Below the pieces are notes generated by a model that was given only the letters and a program-made list of their open reading frames with translations, had not been told where the DNA came from and did no database searches. The position numbers and the translations under genes were made by a program. From Linum tenue (Eukaryota; Streptophyta; Magnoliopsida; Malpighiales; Linaceae), in NCBI GenBank assembly GCA_946122785.1, contig CAMGYJ010000007.1, forward strand, positions 40,759,587 to 40,823,586: a stretch of DNA of 64,000 nucleotides, in the 5' to 3' direction. Shown here piece after piece: positions 55,517 through 64,000 of this stretch; position 1 is the stretch's first letter; every line of letters begins with the position of its first letter.

Positions 55517-57803
55517 TGTAACACCCTACCCTGTACGTATTACCTAATCATATTGTTCATACAATTGCAGCGCAATTTATCTCGGGTGTTACATTAATTA
55601 TCAAAATTTACCCAAATAAAATTTCGACATGAATTACTCGCGTAATGGGCTAATAGTTCTTGCAATTTATCCTGCAAAATAATTCATCATAAACATATAT
55701 ACTCACAACCATATGCATTGGCTTTTCATAGCCATAGTCACCGTTTTCATACTCCACAACTGCATACCTTACTAATATATACCATAATCGTCATAACTTA
55801 CACAACCACATAAATATACACATATCATCAACTTTCCACACCTGTGGATATCTCACACTACATCAGAAGCTAATATGCACATGAAAAACGTTCTCAAAAC
55901 ATTTTACAAAAAGGTGTGGATCACTGGCCAAAATCTCAAGTAGTCGTCCAAGCACAGAATAGTTGAAGACCATACCTCATCTTGACTTCAACTCTAGCTC
56001 CTCTCCCACCTAACACTTATCTACTGCTGCTGCTGATGATCTGCTTACACATAGCATAAGCAGAGAAGAAGAATAAAAGAGGGTCAGCTCGTAGCTGAGT
56101 GAGACAATCATTGCATCGTGAGTTCATAACAAAGCATACCCCTACCATACATCTACCAATCAAGCCAAAACACTAGGATCGGAACTCAGCCATCCTCATA
56201 TCCCAATAGGCAAAAGACTCAACCACCTTGACTTATGCATATGCATCTTATGTTTTAATCATAGGCGCCTGGCTACTCCCATGCTAATTACTCTCCCGGG
56301 AATACGGACCAAACATCTCGTGGATGTGGTCATATCGGACCCACCACTGCCGGTGTAGTCATATCGGACCTGACACCACTATGGGTGTGGTCATATCGGA
56401 CTCAACACCACTCTGGGTGTGGTCATATCTCATGATGAATCCACGGTCAACACCACATCAGGGGTGTGACATAACATATCATAACGGAGTAATAGCATGG
56501 GGAGCCCTAATTACTATTGAATTGACCATGAGACCAAATCACTCTTATTTGGTAATCTTATACATGATCCATATCTCATCTTGCTTACTCATAATTCGTT
56601 ACTTGTACATGAACTTGACCTGGCCACAATTGGCTCAACATAGGTAAATCAGGAGTCGTATAATTGCACTTCCTCGGGATAAACCCTCGTGCAAGTCATC
56701 CTCCTTAAACATCATAATATCACCCTGGGAAGTTTATTTCCCCCACTTGTGCATCCAAATACAACCACAATATCACATCATGTCAAAACACCTGATCGAA
56801 CAACCATGAAGTCATATCAACGGTTAAGCCACAAATGGCAACATGTATGCAATCATCAACATAAACAAGGTCCATATCGGATAGGGCAAGTCAATAATAT
56901 CATACAACCATCCATGGTTCATCATATAGCATGAAAGTCCATACACCCCTAATCATGTCATTCTAATTCACCTAGGTCAATTCTAAGCATCAATATAATT
57001 ATCGTGATACGACAAACCCGGTATGCCGTGCTAATCCCTCACCAGTTCTGGTCGTTCAAACACCGGTTTAACCTTCCCGTACTAAAATGTCAATTTCACG
57101 AACGAACCCCGAATTAAAATCCGAGACCGTCCTAATATCCCCTGCAGTATCCCCGTCAATATTAGTTCTAGGCTCCGGGTCAAATTCTCGATAAAAACAC
57201 ATCAAACCCTCGCCGGAGCTAAATTCAGCGGTTTGGACCCCGGCCTAAATAATAGCCGAAATTCAGGGATTAGAACTAGAGGATTGATTACCTCGCTGCA
57301 GGAAGCTCGTATATGAAATTTGGGCTCAATCCGACTTCCGGATACTCCGAACCCCTAATTTGGCTTATCGGGAATTCAAGAAATTCCTGAACCAAAAACT
57401 CGTTTTAAAGCTCTAAATCGATAAATCACGATGTATAGATGAATTAGGCATTACTTACAGGATTTTTGGATCACTAGGGCTCAAGATTGGAGCTCTCAAA
57501 TTTTCCTCTGTCGCTCCCCTGAACTTGTCCGCTCGCTCTGCTCTCGGTCGGAATAAAAGGAAAAGAACGAGAAGATGGAAATGTAAAGGTCGGGGACATT
57601 TAAATGAATTTTGCGTCCCGACCGCTTTATATATATATATATTATATATATAAATATATATATTATATATATATAATTAATACGTATACTTATCCGATCG
57701 ATCGATAATCCAATTTTCGCCGAAATACTATCAAAACGCTCGATTTTAAATCGCGAACTTTCTAGCAATCGAAATATGGGTTTTGCCGGAACGGGATGTT
57801 ACA
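55517..57803 (-). mobile_element. solo LTR, 2287 bp, inside element 3 integrase
   Basis: TGTAACACCC...GATGTTACA on the plus strand, with a perfect 5-bp duplication CTGGC (55512-55516 and 57804-57808). Read on the minus strand it starts TGTAACATCCCG, has an (AT)n/TATA region at 57620-57680 and a leader with splice-like sequence. Length and ends match the solo LTR at 33484-35769 (opposite orientation). A 32-bp minisatellite (CATATCGGAC repeated) lies at 56330-56430. Confidence 0.88.
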
Positions 57804-57808
57804 CTGGC

Positions 57809-58689
57809 CATTCGCCCAGTGGGGCATGGACCTTCTGGGCCCCTTTCCCAAGGCGCCCGGTCAGATGAAGTACTTGATAGTGGCGGTCGACTACTTCTCC
57901 AAATGGATAGAGGCAGAGCCCTTGGCCACAGTTACAGAGGCCCAGGTGCGGAAGTTCACCAGAAGGAACATATTCACTCGGTTTGGCTTGCCTGAATCCA
58001 TCGTCACGGATCATGGGAAGCAGTTTGACTGCAAAAAGTTCGTTGAGTTTTGTGATGAAAATGGGGTCGTGTTGCGTTTCTCTTCGGTGGCCTACCCACA
58101 AGCAAATGGTCAAGCGGAGGCAGCCAACAAAAGCATTCTTCATGGCTTACACACACGACTGACAGGCGCCAAAGGGAGATGGGTGGAGGAACTGCCAAGC
58201 GTGCTGTGGGCGCATCGTACGACCTACAAAACTGCCACAGGAGAAACACCCTTCGCCCTCACCTACGGGAGCGATGCAGTCATTCCGGTGGAACTCAACA
58301 CCCCGAGTTACCGCGTTGCCCAGTACGATCCAAATGACAATGACGAGGCACGTTCCAATGACTTAGATATGGTGGACGAGGTGAGGGAAGTAGCGGCGAT
58401 CCACCTGGAAAAAATAAAAAGGCAGGTGGCCCGGTACTACAACAAAAGGATGCGTGCCCATGGGATCACCGAAGGCGCCCTGGTCCTCAAACGTGATTTT
58501 CGCCCCGATGCCCGTGAAGGGAAGCTGGCACCAAAATGGAAGGGCCCATACCGAGTCCGGGAGATGGTTGGACCCAGCACATTCAAGTTAGAGCATACCG
58601 ATGGCCGAGTAGTGAAAAGGACGTGGAATGCGCAAAACCTGCGACCTTACTTTGCGGGCGCCATATCGGGGGAGGACGCCTCAATTTGA
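57809..58689 (+). pseudogene. element 3 integrase core and C-terminus
   Basis: Continues integrase after the solo LTR: MDLLGPFPKAPGQM and YLIVAVDYFSKWIEAEPL (first Asp), ESIVTDHGKQFDCKKF (second Asp), AYPQANGQAEAANKSILHGL (Glu), then LWAHRTTYKTATGETPFALT and the C-terminal GPYRVREMVGPSTFKLEH. The catalytic triad is intact. No chromodomain, as expected for Tat. The gene is dead because of the upstream insertion and deletions. Confidence 0.85.
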
Positions 58690-58962
58690 CAAGGACATGA
58701 AAAGGGGACGAGATATCGAAAGTGTTGGGTTTATGTCAAGACAAGTATGTAAGTGTGTTTGTGTTGTGACTAAAGCGCCCGAAAAATAGCGCCGTATTGT
58801 GACTAAAGCGCCCGAAAAATAGCGTCGTATTGTGTTCAAAGCGCCCATTTTATAGCGCCCCAATAGTGATTTTGTGTTTGTTGTTTCGTATGATACAAAA
58901 GTGCCCCAACATCGCGCCCACCGGTACCGAGTTAGTTAAAGCGCGGGTATCTGGCTCAAACA
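58690..58962 (+). other. element 3 3' region with residual LTR end
   Basis: Contains two repeats of AAAGCGCCCGAAAAATAGCG (about 58772 and 58804) and ends in about 20 bases shared with the end of the 5' LTR. No polypurine tract or LTR start is visible, so a deletion removed most of the 3' LTR while leaving the target duplication. Confidence 0.75.
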
Positions 58963-58967
58963 GATAT

Positions 58968-59125
58968 ACTTAAAAGTACAATTAAATTGGTAGCGGTGTA
59001 TAATAGAACAAGTAATTTTTTATGCAATTATTCACATCGCATAAACTTTATTTTGTAGAAGTTGTGGTAATTTTGTTCATATTTTATAAAATATTTTGGA
59101 AAATAATAATTTATTAATTTTGTCC
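58968..59125. other. AT-rich flank between elements 3 and 4
   Basis: No feature recognised. It may be diverged internal sequence of element 4. Confidence 0.4.
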
Positions 59126-60272
59126 ATTTTTTCAGGTAACATCGGTCCCCTTTATCTTGCCCTCTTCTCCATTGTGGGCAATGTCGTTCTTAAGTATATA
59201 TTTGACTGCATAGATAAGTTTGTGTGTTTGGAGCTTAGTCCATGTGCAAATTTCGATTTGAAGGCTCCAAGTACGGGTTCCTCGCAATCACCTACTCAAT
59301 GTGCTTTGAATTGACATCTTTTATAGTACTATGAAACCTAGGGAGGTAGTTGTAGCACTATGGAGGATGTTAAAGTATAAGATATGTACTATCTTTCTCT
59401 TTGTTGTGTCGGTTGATTGTGTAAACTAGTGGCTTTAGTACATTTGATTCATGTGGTAACAATAACTCATCTTGTATTGCGGTGTGGACTCATGTATCGT
59501 AAAATGGTGCTCAGGTGTTCGTAATCAGAAGCAGTTGGTGTCCATGTCAAAAATTTGAAATTTTAAGCATGGGGTAAGCCCAACGTTTGTGGCACCGTTT
59601 ATTGCACAAAATTGGGTTTAACAAGAGATTTTAGTGATCCTTAGTGGTATGTACCCCTACAAGGTGAAGCTAAGCCGTCTCTAGTACAAGTAAAAATTCC
59701 ACCCGTCGAATAGTTTGCCTACTCGAGGATGTGTGTTTAAGGGCACGGATAGAGCTTCCGACCCCCCATAATTTCATTGAACTTCCACACGAATTGAAGA
59801 AAAGGAGTATAAAGAAGTACTCTAGCGAGCTACAGATGTACAGAAATTGCTCTTGCTCAACCAATAAGGGTCTACCGCACATTACAACTACAGTTTGGAA
59901 CCCCAGTAAAGTGTGAATGTGAAAAACAATAGAGAAGGAAAACAATAGTAAGGAAAAGGGGTTCCAACGATTGAAATGGAATGGAAGAGCACCCGATATG
60001 AGATCCTTAGTTGTTGGGTTGTGTGAGTCTCTTTATCCATGAATTATTTGTCCTAGGTCCACTACTTTGCATGATCCTGGCTTCCGTCTAGTACTCTCAT
60101 TGAGAGAAATAGGGCATGTCTTAGAAAACTGGTTGACCTCGTAAGCTACTAAATGACTGAGGAAGTCCTCTACTGAAAATCGGGGTTGCATGTTGCTGTA
60201 ATGGTCAGGAGAGTTGCATTGGTTTGAGTCAGGTTTAGTTGGGGACAAGCAAATGGTTAAGTGTGGGGAATT

Positions 60273-61742
60273 TGATAACACATGTATTTGAACATGTTTT
60301 ACCCATCATTTTTTGATCGTTTGAGCTCGCTTTCGCACTCCAATGGCCTATTTTACGCTACGTTGTGTTGGTTTATGATGTTTCAGTTTCTAGTACATGA
60401 ATGGGTGAGAAGGAGCGAGTTTTGGGACTTTTTATAGCGATTGTGCAGAGGCCAGGGAAAAGTTACGTCCAACCTTGAAAGTTACGGTTTGGACCGTAAT
60501 TTCCCCATGAAGCAATAGCCAGGATCCAAGAGAAGTTTCAAAGTTATGGTTAGACCTTTGAAGTTACGGTCTGAACGAAAACGTACCCTTCAGGCCCGTA
60601 AATCTGAAGAAGTGGGGGTGAGGTTCCAAGAGCAGTTTTGAAGCTACGGCTTGTCCTTTAAAGTTACGGTCTCAATCGTAACTTCTCTATAGGAGCCGAG
60701 CCGTAACTTTTGATTTACGAAGTGCAAAAACTTCGACGGTATATGGAGAAATTATGAGCTGGGAGAGGGAGTTACGTTCGTAACTTTGGCCGTAACTCGC
60801 GAATCTCCAGCATATAAAAGGGTTGCTCAAGCAAATTGCAAAGGAACCGGATTTTTAAGTTCTAAAGAGCAAAAAGAGAACCCTAGAGAGAAAGTGACAA
60901 AGAATAATCCTTGGGCCAGGATTGGAGCGATCTGAAAACCTCGGAGCTCGATTCCTCACTCTCGGTGTACCGATTAGCCACCTGGAGCAGATTTTCATTG
61001 TCCCCATGATCATTTCTCCTCCTAGCTTGATGTTTATGCTTGTCTCAATGGAGTAAACTCCCATTTTATCTAGGTATGAAGAATCCTAGTTTGTATGTTA
61101 GGAATGGTTGTATGAGCCCCATTTACGAATGATTGATTCTATGTATTCAATTAAGGCATTAATCAGAATTGCATGAGTCTTGATCAAACTTTTGTGATTC
61201 TTGCTTTAACCTAGAACGATAGTCTCTGCATAGGTTAATAGAGCAACCTTAAATTGGAACTGGTGAATCGGTTGGTTTAGTCGAGAAATCGATTCACTAC
61301 TCTGTACAGGAACTAAAGCTTGTAGAGGAAGTTTAGTGTGTTATTGCCTTGGTTAGATTATGTCGGTGGAGGTTATTCGCCCGCCGAATATTCGAATTGA
61401 GAGGGTTTGGATTACTTTAGTCGAGATTCCAGACTTGTCAAGAACTTTCCGTAGTATATCTATCAATCAGAGTAAATTTGGAACATATAATATGAACTAG
61501 CTGCATACTAGGGGAATCATATCTGGATGACCTTTAGCATACTTGAAAAACCAGAACATTTCCTACTTTTTGTTTAATTTGCATTTGAATAACTCACTAC
61601 ACTTTGGTTGCTAGATAATAGAAGTTTACAGAGTAGGCAGTAGATCTTGACTCCGGGTTTATATTAAAACTAAACCACTATTCTGCATTTCCATTCTACG
61701 ATTACATTTGGTCGTAGTTTACTATTGTGTTTTAGTGAGTCA
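60273..61742 (+). repeat. element 4 LTR (1470 bp)
   Basis: TGATAACACATG...AGTGAGTCA. TATA-like CAGCATATAAAAGGG at about 60810. The downstream half aligns with elements 1 and 2 (ACCCTAGAGAGAAAGTGAC, TTTAGTCGAGATTCCAGACT). The upstream half carries its own repeat array. Confidence 0.8.
60440..60805. repeat. inverted-motif array in element 4 LTR
   Basis: AAGTTACGGT / ACCGTAACTT type half-sites recur at about 60465, 60493, 60560, 60645, 60670, 60700 and 60770-60800, in both orientations, partly paired as AGTTACGGT-TTGG-ACCGTAAT. Same position as the palindrome arrays of elements 1 and 2 but of unrelated sequence. Confidence 0.8.
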
Positions 61743-63039
61743 CCAGGCGATTAAGCTATGGGTTGGAAGGACTGTAACGAGTAGCGGAGTAGGTTGGAGA
61801 GAGAATATGGTAGATATATTTTAAGGTTGGGCAGGTCAAGAAGTGTCGGTCACGGGTTGGGGTGGGGCGGGGTATCTTATATTGCTTGTTTTAATGATGT
61901 GGCAGGTCAACATAGGTTAACTAGGCTTTTCTGTTGGTCACGTCGGCAACACACTGACTCCGTTAACGGAGACTAATGGAAAGTAACAGAGAGTAACTAA
62001 ATTTAAAATATTTAAATAATCTTAGAGATAATAAATGGAATAAAATATTTTTGATGAAAAAATATAATTTTTAATAATCACAGTGACAAAACTTGCAATT
62101 TACCGCAATATAGCTCAAATGGGAAAAATAATCATCATGTCAAACTCGTTACCCCGTGAGAAAACGATAGAGGTCCCTTTAGTAAAACCGTTATTTAGTG
62201 GGAGGGTAGGGCTATTATTTGGGCCCAAAAAAGTTCCCACCCACAATCTTTTTTTTCCTCTTTCGAACGACGACCATCTCTTTGGTGAATCAGTGGGTTG
62301 CTTCCTCCAATGAGCTTCCCCTTGCCTCAAACAACCGGTGACAGTAGAAGATTGATGCCGCTATGACTTCTGCAAAAGCAACTCAGCTTGCTACTCTTCC
62401 CCACTTCCTTTCTCAACCATCTACCTACATCAACAAATTCCATGATTCTTTCACCCCTCCCCCAAAAGCCCGTGAAGGATTCAATGAGGCCTCTTACACA
62501 AATTTATTGGAATTTTGAATGTTGTGAATGGAGAGTGCAAAGGAAAGAGTCAAGAAATGGTTCTTGACACACCACTTTGATGAGATATGGGAATGAGATC
62601 TCGGATTCGATCGATTTATTTAGATTAAATCGTTTGATAATTGGTCAAATTGATTGTATAACTAATCGAACCAAATCGATTTGAAACCAATCAACCGAGA
62701 TGGCGTTTGAAATAAACCAACCTACTCCACTACCATGATATGAATCGAAGCAGTGGTTGGATATTTTTTAAACGAACCAATGTAATGGTTCGAGCTCAAC
62801 CACTCAATAGAAGAGTTGTCTTCAAGGTTGCCAAAAGAGTTTATATTGTTGCTTCGGTTTAGCAAATAGAATGGTTCAACCGGTGGTACAACCTATTGTG
62901 CCGCTTTAAGCTAGTTTAAAAAAATATGTGAAAATGTGAAAATAGTAACATAAAATGAGTTTAATCATATATAAAACATATTTGGAGATAATTTAATGGA
63001 AATCCATAATCATATTTAAATTAATTATGAATTTAGCGA
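61743..63039. other. unannotated stretch
   Basis: No gene recognised. A 76-codon plus frame (62083-62313) has no domain. 62580-62800 has repeated AACCAA / TCGATT motifs. Confidence 0.45.
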
Positions 63040-63900
63040 GTATTGCACAAGTCACGGCCTGTGTCACGGCAGTGGCTCATTCACGGTCTTGGGTATAAAT
63101 GATTTTCCCACAATTTTGGAAGAGGAGGCTGGGATTCGGTTCTCAACACCCAAGGGACGAACCTATGGCGAGAAGCCGACCCAAGGGTGATCCAAGAGCA
63201 ATTTTGTGTGATTTCATCACCAAGGAATCTCGAAGAACAAGCTTGGAAGTAGGAATCGAAGGCATAGGGTAATTTTCTAAAGTTTCATTCTTTATATGGA
63301 GTTATTTCCCTTATCTTGGGTTTTGAGGAACCATAGCTATGTGTATGTCAAAATAATGCTTGTATGAGTACGCTTTCTTCCTAAACTCAAGTTCATATCC
63401 AATATATGCATGTTTTGATGTTCAATTATGCTTTAATCGAGATAATTGATTTTGCTACGAACATATGGTAGAAAATACCTTATTTTGTTTAATAGAGCAT
63501 CAAAGTTTGGGAGTAGGGGATCGATAACGAGAGTGAGTTGATTTAATGCTTTGTATTGAGCGGGGACTTCACCCAATAGAGAGAATATAGTGTAGAATGC
63601 CTTGATTTGTTGTTTTAAAGAAGGATAATTCCTGCTAAGCAATCGACTCAAGAGGCCCTTATTACTTTAATCGAGATTCAAGGTATACTCAAGAATTCTT
63701 CGCATTATGTATAACAAGTCGAACAAGTTAGAGGATGATTAATCCAGTTAGTAGCTAGGAGGAATGAAACACCCGAGTGAGCTCTGAATTGTAATTAGTA
63801 GTTTAACATTAGTGTAGTATAGTTTCTTAAACTCAAACTTAGATTCTCTAGATAAGAAATCGAAGTGGAGTAATAGTACACCTAGAGACCCTAGGGTTCA
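63040..63900 (+). repeat. divergent Athila-type LTR remnant
   Basis: Shows the same landmark order as the element 4 LTR: a short GTCACGGC motif cluster (63050-63085), TATA box GGGTATAAATGA (about 63092), TTACTTTAATCGAGATTCAA (63662), AAGAATTCTTCGCATTATGT (63693) and a block like GCTAGGAGGAATGAAA. The ends were not found. Confidence 0.5.
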
Positions 63901-63904
63901 ATAT

Positions 63905-64000
63905 TTTTAGGGCAATGTCTATTTTTTACCTAAATCTTTTCAAAATTCTTTTATTTTATCCAAACCTATTGAATTCCTAATAATTATCCAAACGTTAACT
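63905..64000. mobile_element. possible left end of a Mutator-like element running off the window
   Basis: AGGGCAATGTCTATTTTTTA followed by AT-rich sequence resembles in style, not in exact sequence, the terminus of the element at 2237. The right end lies outside the window. Confidence 0.2.

Larger units (their letters stand above)
43869..58962 (+). mobile_element. Tat-like Ty3/gypsy LTR element, nested and decayed (element 3)
   Basis: Bounded by the 5-bp duplication GATAT (43864-43868 and 58963-58967). 5' LTR 43869-44362, primer-binding site, then gag, protease, reverse transcriptase, RNase H and integrase in Ty3/gypsy order. Two later insertions split it: element 2 (44824-51829) in gag and a solo LTR (55517-57803) in integrase. 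Its 3' LTR survives only as about 20 bases, GCGGGTATCTGGCTCAAACA (58943-58962). Gag and RT of this style are typical of the Tat/RIRE2-type lineage. Confidence 0.9.
59126..61742 (+). mobile_element. 5'-truncated Athila-like element (element 4): 3' region and LTR
   Basis: Starts abruptly at GGTAACATCGGTCCCCTT, which aligns with the 3' untranslated region of elements 1 and 2, and continues through the polypurine tract (about 60258-60272, AAGTGTGGGGAATT) to one LTR. No gag or pol remains. It is more diverged than elements 1 and 2 and is probably the oldest of the three. Confidence 0.8.

Noticed and set aside
57620..57680. (AT)n stretch as a matrix-attachment or origin-like site
   Set aside because: Simple AT microsatellite in the solo LTR promoter region. 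Nothing specific to support more.

Overview
This window is nuclear DNA of a flowering plant, probably a eudicot. The signs are plant-type LTR retrotransposons primed from tRNA-Asp and initiator tRNA-Met, CACTA, hAT and Mutator-like DNA transposons, a tRNA-derived SINE, LINE 3' ends, and one ordinary intron-containing plant gene. It is an accessory, repeat-dominated region. The only host gene I can support is a three-exon bHLH transcription factor (bHLH95/ZHOUPI-like) on the minus strand at 27880-29824.

Layout. 1-3860: a promoter/LTR-like stretch, a 5'-truncated LINE, a Mutator-like element (2237-3148) and a degenerate 180-bp tandem repeat. 3875-13459: a SINE split by a full-length Athila-like LTR element on the minus strand (element 1, 3936-13318). 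13569-16520: a hAT-like element and two LINE fragments. 16880-22002: a decayed chromodomain Ty3/gypsy element. 22938-25099: a CACTA element. 26012-27469: a second SINE and a hAT element. 27880-30080: the bHLH gene. 30246-31110: a foldback hairpin in its upstream region. 31111-32880: an LTR with primer-binding site and an odd non-polymerase body. 33484-35769: a solo LTR. 35890-38620: a copia remnant. 40573-43769: LINE, foldback and MITE. 43869-58962: a Tat-like Ty3/gypsy element (element 3), itself split by a young Athila-like element (element 2, 44824-51829) and a second solo LTR (55517-57803). 59126-61742: the 3' end of a third Athila-like element (element 4). 63040-63900: a probable fourth, divergent Athila-type LTR.

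Main biological signal. The Athila-like copies are relatives whose LTR 3' halves and untranslated tails align, but each carries a different array of G+C-rich palindromes just upstream of the presumed transcription start: ATACCCGGTCGGGTAT in element 1, GCACGGCCGTGC in element 2, and AGTTACGG/CCGTAACT in element 4. In element 1 the same array, in units of about 89 bp, occurs a second time inside the element, directly upstream of a TATA box and an apparently spliced leader that precede a second, ATHILA-type ORF. This suggests interchangeable promoter cassettes. Elements 1 and 2 also lack reverse transcriptase, RNase H and most of integrase: gag-protease runs straight into a short tail resembling the integrase C-terminus, and in element 2 this 954-codon frame is fully open. 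They look like a non-autonomous family that keeps gag-protease and relies on a partner for polymerase.

All calls rest on reading the sequence by eye. Identity estimates are approximate and no database search was made.
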